A stretch of 64,000 bases of DNA from Saccharospirillum sp965652395 (GTDB lineage: Bacteria > Pseudomonadota > Gammaproteobacteria > Pseudomonadales > Natronospirillaceae). Below are positions 1-10,000 of this stretch, one piece after another. The stretch spans positions 1 to 64,000 of the forward strand of contig CBFGUW010000004.1 in the NCBI GenBank assembly GCA_965652395.1, read 5' to 3'. A program made the translations under genes and the position numbers. Numbering within the stretch: position 1 is the first letter of the stretch; every line of letters begins with the position of its first letter. Under the pieces are notes generated by a model. It made no database searches. It had not been told where the DNA came from and saw only the letters and a list, made by a program, of their open reading frames with translations.

Positions 1-84
1 TATCAAAATTGTTAGTCTGAACAGCTTTGAAGCTCATTGTTCAGAGGTTCCCTAGACCCCGAAACCGTCGATGTATAAACCGGA

Positions 85-1872
85 TCAGCCGACACCACCT
101 GTCTGAACCTGCCATTGAGACCAGTATGCGGTTTGTTTGTCGAGCAATTCATCGTGCCGTCCACTTTCGACAATGCGGCCATGTTCAAGCACGACGATAC
201 GGTCAGCATGTACGATGGTGGATAGCCTATGGGCGATCATAATGACAGTGCGGTCATGGGATATATGAGCCAACGACCGTTGAATAGCCGCTTCGGTTTC
301 GTTGTCCACCGCGCTGGTGGCTTCGTCCAGCACCAGAATGGCCGGGTCTTTCAATAACGCCCGGGCCAACGACAGGCGCTGACGTTGCCCGCCGGACAAC
401 CGGACACCGCGTTCGCCGACCGCCGTGTCCAACCCCTGCGGCAGACGTTGAATAAACTCCCAGGCTTCCGCCGTTTTCGCGGCTTCGACCACTTCCTGTT
501 CAGAAGCCTCCGGCCGACCATAGGCTATGTTGTCGCGAATGCTGCCTTCGAACAGAAAAACATCCTGACTGACCAGCCCTATGGTGGAGCGGAGCGAACG
601 CAGCGACAGTTGGTCGATGGGGACATCATCCAACAAGATACGCCCGCCTCGCGGCTGATAGAAACGCAACAACAACTTCATCAGCGTCGATTTGCCGGAA
701 CCGGTGGCACCGACGAGGGCCAGTGTACTCCCTGCCGGCACATCGATAGAAACATCATGAACCCCCGCGCCACTGGACCCATAAACGAAGCTGACATCTT
801 CGAACCGAACTTCGCCCTTCAGCGGCTGTGGCAGGGGCTCGTTGCCATCGTCCGGCACTTCCACCGGCGTGTTGATCAGCTCCAAAATTCGACGGGTGCT
901 GGCCATTGCTCGCTCATATAAATCGATGGTCTGGGCCAGCCCAGTCAGCGGCCATAGCAAACGCTGAGTCAGAAACACCAGAACACCATAGGCGCCAACA
1001 TTCAAACTGCCATTCAGAGTCTGCAGGCCACCGACGACAAAGGTGAATAGAAAACCGGTGAGGATGGCCATGCGAATAACGGGAATAAAGGCGGAACTGA
1101 CTCGAATGGCTTTGCGGTTCGCCTCGGCGTAGGCTTCGCTGTCCGCCCGTACCCGTGCGGCTTCCTTGTCTTCAGCGGTAAAGGATTTGATCGTCGCCAT
1201 GCCGCCTATGTTGTTACTCAATCGGCTGGCGAGAACGCCGACTTTTTCACGCACATTGGCATAGAGCGGTGTCGCCCGTTTCTGGAAGAAAAAAGCGCCC
1301 CAAATAATGATGGGAATGGGCGTGAACGCCAGCAAGGCGATCAAAGGAGACAGCACGAAGAAAACAGCCCCTACGGCAAGAACGGTCACGAATACCTGGA
1401 TCAGATCGTTCGCACCACCGTCCAGGAAGCGTTCGAGTTGGTTGACGTCATCGTTCAAAACAGAAATAAGATGCCCGCTGCTGCGTGCCTCGAAAAATCC
1501 CATGTCCTGTTTTTGAATGTGCTGATAGGCATCCTGCCTGAAATCGGATTGGAGGCGTTGGGCGAGATTACGCCACAAGATCATGTAGAGGTATTCGAAT
1601 AGCGACTCCCCCGCCCAAATGAAAAAAGTCAGAACCGCCAGCACCCCGATTTGGGATTCCGCCGTCTCCAACCCCAGGCGGGCGACAAAGCTCTGCTCCT
1701 GATTGACCACGACATCGATGGCGATACCGATCAGGATTTCCGGAGCGATATCAAACAACTTATTGATAATTGAGCAAATCGTCGCGGCAATGATCCGACT
1801 GCGATAGCCTTTGGCATAGCGCAACAAACGCACCAGAGACTGAAAACTGGAAGGGTGTGCCGTGTCAGACAT
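85..1872 (-). CDS. ABC transporter, fused permease/ATPase (MsbA/multidrug exporter type)
   Basis: Half-transporter of 595 residues. It has an N-terminal ABC type-1 membrane domain of about six helices (residues ~20-320) and a C-terminal nucleotide-binding domain. Walker A GATGSGKST lies near residue 388, the LSGGQ signature near 492, Walker B ILVLDEA near 512 and the H-loop His near 548, so it should be ATPase-competent as a homodimer. It probably exports lipids or drugs across the inner membrane; the substrate cannot be read from the sequence. I chose the ATG at 1872 because AAAGGA lies six bases upstream; an ATG at 1887 would add five residues. The MFS gene upstream lies 57 nt away on the same strand. 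Confidence 0.9.
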   Translation of the reverse strand: MSDTAHPSSFQSLVRLLRYAKGYRSRIIAATICSIINKLFDIAPEILIGIAIDVVVNQEQSFVARLGLETAESQIGVLAVLTFFIWAGESLFEYLYMILWRNLAQRLQSDFRQDAYQHIQKQDMGFFEARSSGHLISVLNDDVNQLERFLDGGANDLIQVFVTVLAVGAVFFVLSPLIALLAFTPIPIIIWGAFFFQKRATPLYANVREKVGVLASRLSNNIGGMATIKSFTAEDKEAARVRADSEAYAEANRKAIRVSSAFIPVIRMAILTGFLFTFVVGGLQTLNGSLNVGAYGVLVFLTQRLLWPLTGLAQTIDLYERAMASTRRILELINTPVEVPDDGNEPLPQPLKGEVRFEDVSFVYGSSGAGVHDVSIDVPAGSTLALVGATGSGKSTLMKLLLRFYQPRGGRILLDDVPIDQLSLRSLRSTIGLVSQDVFLFEGSIRDNIAYGRPEASEQEVVEAAKTAEAWEFIQRLPQGLDTAVGERGVRLSGGQRQRLSLARALLKDPAILVLDEATSAVDNETEAAIQRSLAHISHDRTVIMIAHRLSTIVHADRIVVLEHGRIVESGRHDELLDKQTAYWSQWQVQTGGVG

Positions 1873-1929
1873 GAGAATCCTTTGCATTTAGCGATAAAGC
1901 CAGGATGGTAAAGCCTGATTGGTTTGCGC

Positions 1930-3141
1930 TCAAGCCACTTTTAAACGCTCAACAGCATCCACCTCTTCGATGGGCCAATGCAGCCAGGCGGCGATCAAGC
2001 CCAGAATAATGCCCGCCACCCAAATACCGTCGTAACTGTTGAAGTTTTCATACAACCAGCCACCCAACCAGACCCCACTGAAGCTGCCCACTTGGTGACT
2101 CAGGAAAACCACGCCATATAAAAACGTCATATAGCGGGTCCCAAAAAACACGGCCACCAAACCCGAGGTGGGTGGCACCGTAGCAAGCCAAAGGAACCCC
2201 ATAACGGCACTGAACACCAAGATGCTCGGCAAACTCACCGGTAACAAAAGAAACCCGGCAATCGCCACAACCCGGCCCAAATAGATGAAAGCCAGAATTT
2301 TTCGTTTTGAACGACGCCCGCTCATCACTCCAGCCACGTAGGCACCAATGACATTGCATAAACCAATCAGACTGATGCTCCAAGCGCCCACTTTGGCATC
2401 AAAGCCGAGGTCTACCACATAGCCGGGCATGTGAACGGTTATAAACGCCACATGAAAACCACAGACGAAAAATCCGAGAACCAGCAAGGTGTAGGACCGT
2501 ACCCGGAAAGCCCGGGTGAGAATCTGCTTAAGCGAGGCATTGATCTGAACACCGCTTTTATCAGAGGCACCGCCATAAGGTGCCAAAGGAATAGCCAATG
2601 CCGCCATCAGGAAGGCGGAGAGGCTCAACCATTGCAGTGCCTGAAACCATCCTGCGAAATCCACCAATTGCTGCATGAGCGGTACGATCAGAAACTGCCC
2701 GAAACTTCCGGCGGCCGTGCCGACACCCAAAGCCCAGCCGCGCCGATCCTCCGGTACGGCGCGGGCGAGCGCTGGCAAAACGATACCAAAAGCCGTTCCT
2801 GCCACTCCAGCACCCACCAGAATGCCTGCCGTGGACACCATCGCCAGTTCCGTCGACGCGTGTGCCATACCCCACATGCCCGCCGCATAGCACAGCACAC
2901 CGATCAGCAGCACCCGGAGATTGCCATAGCGATCTGCAAGACCTCCGGCGAAAACAGCGACCACGCCCCAGGCCAGATTCTGCACCGCCAAGGCGAGTGA
3001 CAATACATCACGCCCCCAGCCCCGGCTTTCGGAAATGGGCTGCATAAAGAGCCCAAATCCGGCCCGGTAACCAAATGACAGCATCAGCAACAGGCAAGCA
3101 CTTATCAATACCGGCAATACAGGGGCAATACTTCGGTTCAC
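1930..3141 (-). CDS. MFS transporter (monocarboxylate/oxalate-formate antiporter-like)
   Basis: 403 residues with about twelve hydrophobic segments and the MFS loop motif GGLADRYGNLRVL after TM2. The layout resembles the OFA/monocarboxylate branch of the family, but the substrate is not determined. It starts with GTG at 3141, supported by GGAG eight bases upstream. It is probably co-transcribed with the ABC exporter downstream (57 nt gap). It is divergent from the second MFS gene beginning at 3326, so the 3142-3325 interval should hold promoters for both. Confidence 0.85.
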   Translation of the reverse strand: MNRSIAPVLPVLISACLLLMLSFGYRAGFGLFMQPISESRGWGRDVLSLALAVQNLAWGVVAVFAGGLADRYGNLRVLLIGVLCYAAGMWGMAHASTELAMVSTAGILVGAGVAGTAFGIVLPALARAVPEDRRGWALGVGTAAGSFGQFLIVPLMQQLVDFAGWFQALQWLSLSAFLMAALAIPLAPYGGASDKSGVQINASLKQILTRAFRVRSYTLLVLGFFVCGFHVAFITVHMPGYVVDLGFDAKVGAWSISLIGLCNVIGAYVAGVMSGRRSKRKILAFIYLGRVVAIAGFLLLPVSLPSILVFSAVMGFLWLATVPPTSGLVAVFFGTRYMTFLYGVVFLSHQVGSFSGVWLGGWLYENFNSYDGIWVAGIILGLIAAWLHWPIEEVDAVERLKVA

Positions 3142-3325
3142 TTCATCGACTCCGGACAGGCAGGCGTTCTAAGGTAGCTTTTTTTACCCGAAACACAAAG
3201 GGAATGGTGCGTTCAATGGTTGCGCTTGCATGCCACCACCCAGGCCTTCTATAGTGCCTTCCGCGGTCATCGCCCCAACCTGGGGACAGGCCCGTTCAGC
3301 CACTTTCCACATGAATGGAGCTCAT

Positions 3326-4558
3326 ATGACCGACCAGCGTCGTCTCATGCTCGTAGCGTTGTCCTTCATCGCTTTTATTTCCCTTGGCCTGCCGGACGGT
3401 CTGCTCGGTGTCGCCTGGCCTTCAATGCGCAGCGGTTTTGATCAGCCATTGGATGCCCTCGGCCTTTTGCTGGTCGCCAGTACCGCCGGGTATATGTTAA
3501 GCAGCTTTTTCAGCGGCGCGATCAGCCGCCGACTGGGTATCGGCCGGTTATTGGCCGTCAGCTGCGCCGCTACAGGTCTGTCCCTGCTCGGTTTCACCCT
3601 CGTGCCCCATTGGTGGATGGTTATCGGCATTGGCACAGTGATCGGTCTTGGGGCGGGCGCCATCGATGCGGGCCTTAACACCTATGTCGCCACGCACCAC
3701 AGCGAACGTTTGATGCAGTGGCTGCATGCCAGTTTCGGCATTGGCATCACCATGGGGCCGTTGATCATGACGGCCGGTTTGAATTTCACTGACACTTGGC
3801 GAACCGGTTATTGGATTGTCGGTACGGCTCAGGTGGCTCTGGGCATTGGTTTTCTTCTGACAGCCAAGCTATGGGAGGCGCCTGACGAGGCTCCATCCAT
3901 CCCGGAACCCACTCTGACGGATGATGGTGGTCATGTAACTACCACCCAGCCGACCTCCGGAAAATCACCCGAGGCCACTTTTAAGGAGTCACTGAGCACC
4001 TTACCGGTGTGGATCAGCATGGGGCTTTTCTTTGCCTATACCGGGCTTGAGCTGACTCTCGGGCTCTGGGCTTATTCCCTGCTGACGGAATCCCGCGGGG
4101 TTGGAGCCGCCAGCGCAGGGCTCTGGGTCGGCGTCTACTGGGGAATGTTCACCGTCGGCCGCATGGTCGCTGGCGTTTTTGCCAATCACTTGGGACACCA
4201 CCGACTGGTGGTGGGCAGCCTGGCACTTGCTCTGGTCGGTTCTCTGTTATTGGCCTGGAACCCGATCACCTGGCTGGGCCTGATCGCCATTGGCTTTATT
4301 GGCTTCGCATTTGCCCCCATCTTCCCCGGCATGGTGTCGGGGACCAGAAGCCGGGTCGGACCGGCCCATGTCAGTAACACCATGGGCATGCAAATAGCGG
4401 CGGCGGGCGTGGGTGCGGCCAGCCTGCCCGCTCTGGCCGGGGTGTTGGCCGACCAGTTCTCGCTTGAGGTCATACCCTTCTTTCTGATGACCTTTGTCCT
4501 GATTCTGAGTGGGCTCTATCTGGCATCAAGACGGCGTGTCGGTGGTTCCGGCCGCTGA
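3326..4558 (+). CDS. MFS transporter (FucP/YbjJ-like)
   Basis: 410-residue membrane protein with about twelve TM segments. The N-terminal region (LGLPDGLLGVAWPSMR, then an SRRLGIGRLL loop) resembles the sugar-permease/YbjJ branch of MFS. A hydrophilic central loop at residues ~190-225 separates the two six-helix halves. I prefer the ATG at 3326, preceded by TGGAG; an in-frame ATG at 3311 and a longer reading frame back to 3230 exist but have no good ribosome site. The 3' end overlaps the convergent MscS-like gene by 33 nt. The substrate is unknown. Confidence 0.83.
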   Translation: MTDQRRLMLVALSFIAFISLGLPDGLLGVAWPSMRSGFDQPLDALGLLLVASTAGYMLSSFFSGAISRRLGIGRLLAVSCAATGLSLLGFTLVPHWWMVIGIGTVIGLGAGAIDAGLNTYVATHHSERLMQWLHASFGIGITMGPLIMTAGLNFTDTWRTGYWIVGTAQVALGIGFLLTAKLWEAPDEAPSIPEPTLTDDGGHVTTTQPTSGKSPEATFKESLSTLPVWISMGLFFAYTGLELTLGLWAYSLLTESRGVGAASAGLWVGVYWGMFTVGRMVAGVFANHLGHHRLVVGSLALALVGSLLLAWNPITWLGLIAIGFIGFAFAPIFPGMVSGTRSRVGPAHVSNTMGMQIAAAGVGAASLPALAGVLADQFSLEVIPFFLMTFVLILSGLYLASRRRVGGSGR

Positions 4559-5098
4559 GTCAGCCAAGCTGGTCTTGGCCGGGGAGTTCAACTTAATGAC
4601 TGGCGTTTGCAAAATAAGACTGTTCGGATAAGTGATCAGATCCCCTTCCTTGCGACGAATCAAAACATGGAAGGTGGAGATCTCTTCGATCACGCCGCTC
4701 AAGTCGAAATCTTTGTTGGCGATCATGATCTCATCGCCTATCCGGTAAGGAAACTGAAAAAAAATCAAGACGCTGGCGGTGACATTACTGAGAATCGACC
4801 ACTGGGCAAACAAAGCCACGCCCAGCACCGCGAAAAATGACGACAAAAACAGGGTCAACTCTCCGTAGGTAATCCCCAGCACCAGCCCACCGGCAAATAC
4901 ATAGGTGGCGCCATGAGAGAACCACAGGCTTTTACGAATCAGCGCCCGACGTTGGATGGGGACATCTTTACGATCCAACAGTCGGTTCAGGAAGAAGCCC
5001 AATAACCTGTGGGTAAAAATATAGGTAACCACCAACGCCAGAAATATTACAAGAGAGGTCTGCATCATACTGCCCGAATCAAGCCTTTGAGTGGCCAT
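4526..5098 (-). CDS. Small MscS-family mechanosensitive channel protein
   Basis: 190 residues. An N-terminal hydrophobic segment (residues ~12-32) is followed by two more helices and an MscS beta-domain near residues 100-165, with the family pattern FFQFPYRIGDEIMI and then EGDLITYPNSLIL. It lacks the long C-terminal cage of E. coli MscS, so it is a minimal member of the family. Likely role: inner-membrane channel opened by membrane tension in hypo-osmotic shock. The start ATG at 5098 has only a weak GCGGA upstream; ATGs at 5068 and 5065 are alternatives. Its last 33 nt overlap the convergent MFS gene. Confidence 0.82.
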   Translation of the reverse strand: MATQRLDSGSMMQTSLVIFLALVVTYIFTHRLLGFFLNRLLDRKDVPIQRRALIRKSLWFSHGATYVFAGGLVLGITYGELTLFLSSFFAVLGVALFAQWSILSNVTASVLIFFQFPYRIGDEIMIANKDFDLSGVIEEISTFHVLIRRKEGDLITYPNSLILQTPVIKLNSPAKTSLADSAAGTTDTPS

Positions 5099-5212
5099 TT
5101 TATCCGCTCGAATCCTGTTCGCTACCCCTATGGAGCTTTTATAGGGTGCCAGCGACGGCGGTTTTTTCTACAATAGCGATATCCTGACGTCACAATCACA
5201 GTGAGGGCCGAT

Positions 5213-5911
5213 TTGAGCCAACAAGCCAAAAAGGGAGGTTTCTTCTCGAACCTTCTGTTCAACATTGTTATCCCGGTAGTCATTCTCAGCCGCTTCAGTG
5301 GTGAAGAGCACCTGGGCCCCAGTCTCAGTATCGTCATTGCCCTCGCCTTTCCCATTGGTTACGGCCTTTGGGAAATGCGGCTCACCGGTAAAATAAACCC
5401 GATGTCGGTCATCGGTGTGGTCAGTGTATTCTTGACCGGCGGTATCAGCCTGTTGGAACTTGATCCGAAATACATCGCTATCAAGGAGGCGGCCATACCG
5501 GCGATTCTGGGTCTGGCTGTTTTGATCAGCCAGAAAACCCGCTATCCATTGGTTAAAACACTCATATTCAATGCCCAACTGATCGCCATTGACAAAGTCA
5601 ACAGCGCGCTTCTGGAAAACGGCAACGAACACCATCTCGACCGGAAACTGGCGTTGGTTTCCTACATTATCGCCGGGTCTTTCTTCCTATCATCCGTGCT
5701 GAACTATGTTCTGGCACGTGTCATTCTGGTAAGCCCTCCGGGAACTACGGAATTCAGTGAAGAATTGGGAAAGATGACCGCACTCAGTTATCCGGTCATA
5801 GCCCTGCCGAGCACCATCATCCTAATGGTGGCTATTTTCTATTTGCTGACACAATTGAAGAAGTTGACGGGCTTGGAGCTTGAAAATCTTCTGGCGGATG
5901 CCGCCAAGTAA
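5213..5911 (+). CDS. VC0807-family integral membrane protein
   Basis: About 232 residues with several hydrophobic helices, beginning LLFNIVIPVVILSRFSG. The pattern matches the uncharacterised VC0807 family, which resembles the septation/intracellular-transport membrane proteins. I prefer the TTG at 5213, with TGAGGG upstream; a GTG at 5201 is in frame but lacks a ribosome site. It stands alone between the leftward MscS-like gene and a convergent small hypothetical gene. No biochemical function is known to me. Confidence 0.72.
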   Translation: MSQQAKKGGFFSNLLFNIVIPVVILSRFSGEEHLGPSLSIVIALAFPIGYGLWEMRLTGKINPMSVIGVVSVFLTGGISLLELDPKYIAIKEAAIPAILGLAVLISQKTRYPLVKTLIFNAQLIAIDKVNSALLENGNEHHLDRKLALVSYIIAGSFFLSSVLNYVLARVILVSPPGTTEFSEELGKMTALSYPVIALPSTIILMVAIFYLLTQLKKLTGLELENLLADAAK

Positions 5912-5933
5912 TCTCGATGGAAGGAATCAAGAA

Positions 5934-5956
5934 CCACCGGCCGGGATGGCCGGTGG
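5934..5956. terminator. Bidirectional hairpin between convergent genes
   Basis: Perfect 9-bp stem CCACCGGCC/GGCCGGTGG with a five-base loop, between the convergent stops at 5911 and 5967. No T-run follows on either strand, so it may be a weak terminator or a 3'-end stabiliser. Confidence 0.5.
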
Positions 5957-5966
5957 AGTTTCCGGA

Positions 5967-6281
5967 TCAGTGCAGTGTTGAGCTGCCTGTGACTCCGGCG
6001 CGGCCAAAATCTTTGGCGGCATCGTGAATGGCGCGGTGGCGTTCGATTTCGAGATCGATGTTGCCTCCGTTTTCCAGGTGAAAATCATAGAGCGTGTTGA
6101 TCAGGGCTGACAGGATCTCCTGACTTTCCAACAGGTTTTCTTCAATACCGGACGCAGAAAGGATGTCGTAAATAGGTTCCAGATTTGCTTGCAAATCCCC
6201 TTGGTCATCACGGCAGACCTCCAGGTTACGGAAGTCGAAGTTCTCAGAAACGATCAGCTCGAACTCTCTTACATCATTCAT
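5967..6281 (-). CDS. Conserved hypothetical small acidic protein
   Basis: 104 residues, acidic and without hydrophobic segments, so probably cytoplasmic. ATG at 6281 is preceded by GAGGTGAGGCT, a reasonable ribosome site. The predicted structure is mostly helical (for example LESQEILSALINTLYDFHLENGG). It may belong to a DUF3802-like group of small acidic gammaproteobacterial proteins, but I cannot assign the family confidently and propose no function. It is convergent with the VC0807-type gene and divergent from the META-domain lipoprotein gene. Confidence 0.6.
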   Translation of the reverse strand: MNDVREFELIVSENFDFRNLEVCRDDQGDLQANLEPIYDILSASGIEENLLESQEILSALINTLYDFHLENGGNIDLEIERHRAIHDAAKDFGRAGVTGSSTLH

Positions 6282-6508
6282 AGCCTCACCTCGCTCTTAA
6301 CGTATTAAGTAGACAAGCAACAAGCATTACGCTCTCTTCGAGATGTAATCCTCTTTAACAAGATTGATGTTTCTGTCCGAAAATGCAAGTTTTGTGTCAG
6401 CGATTCTTTCCGAAAGTTAAAAGACTCTCATCATTTTCCGTATTAACCTTAAATTCAGCCTTAATGCGATAGTATTGCGTCTACATCGACCTTCGAAGGA
6501 ACTTTTTT

Positions 6509-7015
6509 ATGGGTATAAAACGAAGGAAAGTCCTGTTCACCGGCCTCCTGACGGGCTTGCTTGGTTTGGGCTCCTGCATGGCCTCCGGGCCAGCGGAAGT
6601 AAAGGTGAAACCGGGTATACAAACCATAAAACCCGCCCTGCCAACCGAAGCCCAAACTCTGATCGACCGGGTTTTTCACTGGGTGGGCAGTTACCCCGAA
6701 AGTGGTTCGGCGGTGCGCCCCGAGAATCCGGAAAATTATCAACTGCGTTTCGCCAGCAGCGACCGGGTGAGCATCAAAGCGGACTGCAATCAATACGCGG
6801 GGCCGGTTCGGCTTACGGCGAGCGTTTTCAGTGTCGGCTCACTCATAGGAACCAAGGCGCTCTGCCCGAAAGGCTCGCTCGAAGGGGTTTATATTAGAGG
6901 TCTGAAAGAAGCCAGTGGTTGGGAATGGGATGGCGACACCCTGATACTGACCCTCCCCCACGACGGTGGTTCCATGCATTTTAAAGAGGCGGTCGAGGGT
7001 CGGGAAGACTCATAA
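6509..7015 (+). CDS. META (HslJ-like) domain lipoprotein
   Basis: 168 residues. The N-terminus is a lipoprotein signal: basic IKRRK, hydrophobic core, lipobox LGSC with Cys at about residue 23. The rest resembles a META/HslJ domain, with DRVSIKADCNQYAGP and a later ALCPKG stretch as in HslJ-type folds, where a Cys pair is common. Likely a membrane-anchored envelope protein; HslJ homologues are linked to heat or novobiocin tolerance, but the role here is unknown. GAAGGA precedes the ATG at a suitable distance. It converges on the S8 protease gene. Confidence 0.72.
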   Translation: MGIKRRKVLFTGLLTGLLGLGSCMASGPAEVKVKPGIQTIKPALPTEAQTLIDRVFHWVGSYPESGSAVRPENPENYQLRFASSDRVSIKADCNQYAGPVRLTASVFSVGSLIGTKALCPKGSLEGVYIRGLKEASGWEWDGDTLILTLPHDGGSMHFKEAVEGREDS

Positions 7016-7043
7016 AGCCGCCCGAAACTTTCCTGTCTTTCAC

Positions 7044-7067
7044 AAAAAAGGGGCCCGAAGGCCCCTT
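7044..7067 (-). terminator. Rho-independent terminator of the S8 protease gene
   Basis: GGGGCC stem with a tetraloop, followed by six T on the minus strand just after the protease stop codon. On the plus strand it would be only a weak terminator for the META lipoprotein gene. Confidence 0.8.
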
Positions 7068-7092
7068 GATCGTCACATCCAACTGTTAAACG

Positions 7093-10000
7093 TTATTCAC
7101 GCACCAGATCGATGTTGACGGTACCCAGATTGCCAGGGTTGGCACTGTCTGTACCCAGCGAGAAAGAACCGTAGTAACGGTCACCCGGCTCGGATTCAGG
7201 CAGAGTGAAGCCGATTTCGGCGTCAAACGGCTCACCACCCGGCACACTCAGAGGTACGTCCACATAGAGGTTACCCTCGTCACCGGTCACCACCGCAGTG
7301 TGGATAGCCAGTGCCTGGGGATCAACGTGGCCGCCTTCCCAGTTCTGAACCACGACCCACAATTGGCCTGCCGGTGGGTTTTCGATGTTGACGTATTCCA
7401 GCGCACCACCGGTAGCGGCATAGTCGATCAGACTGCCAAACCCAGGCGTGTCACCCAAACCGATGAACAGGTCCAGATCGTTGGACTGGGACTCGGTGAT
7501 CTCGGCCACAAAGCGGGTGGCACCGGCCGGAACATCGACGGTAAAGAAGAAAGTACCATCCACATTCGGGTCGAACCCATCGAACGGATCGCCATTGGTC
7601 GGGTCGGATACCAGGGCGGACTCAGTCACGGTGGACGGCGCCAGGCCGGTCACACTGACCTCGGCCGAGGTAATTTCCACCGCCTTCAAACCTTCCAGAG
7701 TCACGGTATCGCTCGCCAGCGGCGCGGTGATGGTGATTGCACCCGGCAGGTTGCTCAGTTGCGGCAACAGTGCCAGCGGGAAGTGAGCGTCCGGCGTCCG
7801 CTTGCCCATGGATTCCAGCGTCAACTGGGCGAATTGCCAGTTGCCGATGGGCGCATCGGAAGCATCCGCCGTGATGGTCAACTGCTGGCTGGCACCGGGA
7901 GCCAAACGGAAGTACTTCGGCTCGATGTCGTAGCCATCGGTACGCTTGGCTTTCCAATAGGTGTATTTACCGGAAACGTTGGTCACGGTGCGGGTCCAGC
8001 TACAGGTCACCACACAGTTGGCCTGGCCGATGCCGGTCAGGTTCAGGTCCGCAGGTTCGCCACCGGCCAATGGATCGGCCGCCAGGAAGTTCTCCAGCGT
8101 TTCATCCAATACCAGTGCAGCCTGGGCTGCCTGGGGCAAATCGATCCGGCCCGCACCCATATCGAAGGCATCCGCCTGGGTGGTGCCGTCTTCCTTGTAA
8201 TGCTCGATCTTGGAAGTGGTCATCATCGCGGACTGAATCTGCATCGGGGTCCAATCCGGATGCAGGGCCTTCAACAAAGCACCGGCACCAGCGATCTGCG
8301 GGCTGGACATGGACGTACCCTGGATGATGTTGTAATCCTGCTCGGCTTCGCTGTAACCCTCATGGAAGGCCGCGAAAATGGCCCGACCCGGAGCGGTGAT
8401 GTTCGGCTTGACCACGCTTGGCACGGATGGGTTCACACCGCGAGAGCTGAAATAAGCCAGTACGTCAGCGTATTCATCAGCCTGCACCGCCTCAGTACCG
8501 CTGATACGGCCCTGATGATTGATGCCGGATGCCAGCCAGTCACGCAATACCTGAGCATCGGTATAGGTAATGTGGGTAGCCGGAATCACATGGGTATCGG
8601 CTTCCAGGTAACCCGAGCCGTCCGGAGACATCGGCGGGCGGGTCAGAATCAAAGCGCCACCGCCATTGGCGGCCACGTTTTCACCCTTCGCCACACGGGC
8701 GATCTCACCGGCATCACAGATCACGATCTCGCCGTCGAACTTGGCGGTGAACTGATCGGGCAGACACAGGGGGTTGCCATAGTCAGCCGCGTCGACGATT
8801 GGCGCGGGGCCGTATCCGGGGGTGATGCTCTGGCCGATGATGTCGGCCGGAGGTGTAGTTGCGCCACCGGTCAGATCCACCAGGGAGTTTTTGTAGAAGT
8901 AGTTGTGGGAGCTGGCGGCGACGGAAGTAATCCAGGGTGCGTCAGCCGGGTTCCCCAACGTAGCGAAATCCGGACCGTCGTTACCGGCGGAAGTAGCCAC
9001 AAAGATACCGGCATCCATAGCCGCCAGGAACGCCAATGAATCCGGATCACCCCAGGGGTCGGAAGCACCGCCACCGATGGAGTAGTTGATCACGTCGACA
9101 CCGTCTTCAATCGCCTGGTTAATGGCGAATATGATGGCGCTCAGGTAGCAACCCACCTCACCACAGACGGAATAGGCAACGACATTGGCATGAGGCGCCA
9201 CACCGGCGATGTCTTTGGTGACTGAGAATCCGGTCGGTGCGGTAACGGTCGCACTGTAAACGATGTTACCCGCAGAGGTACCGGCGGTGTGGGAACCATG
9301 GCCGTCCATATCACGCGGGCTACCGTCGTTGATCAACGGATGGCCCCAGGCACCGATCAGTTTGTCGTTACAGGGGAATTCCGGGTCATAGACATCGTTG
9401 GCCGGATCACACACCCCCAGATACTGACCCTTGGGGTTGGAGTGAATGTAGCCATCGCCGCCAATCTCGGCAAAGGAATCACTGATCGGGTTGATGCCCG
9501 TATCAATGACACCGACCACAATACCTTCGCCTCGGGTGCCTTCCATCTTACCGACACCCTGCCAGACTTCGGGGGCTCCGATCCAAGCGAAACCGCCCTC
9601 CCAGAGGCAACCCGCCAAGCCCATGGTGCCCAGCAGTGAGGCCATTAAGCCGTGACGGCGGTTCAGGCGGCCGGTCATCAGCGCCCAGCCGACCACGGCC
9701 AGCGACAGTACCAGCAAACCAGCCAGCGCGATCACCCAGGGGCCCGAGCCGGTGTTGTTGGCACTGGTGCCGCTGCCCGGCAGGGCATAGGCCAGTTCTT
9801 CACCGCTGGCACGGTTCAGATGGCGAATTTCATCTTTGTGAATACTGCGGATACCCTTCAGGCTCGCCAGTTGTTGAGCTTCCTGCTCCGTCAGTTCGAC
9901 CACCATGGCATTGAGCGCCGTCTGATACTGCGCCAGCGGCTCAATACTGCGACCCAGGACCATGGACATCTGTTGCAGCAGTTTGGTCTGGTTGGTCTCC

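Noticed and set aside
7300..9039. Long open frame antisense to the S8 protease
   Set aside because: It lies wholly inside the protease gene, which has intact catalytic motifs. The antisense product has shadow-like composition (Gln/His/Arg-rich) and no family signature.
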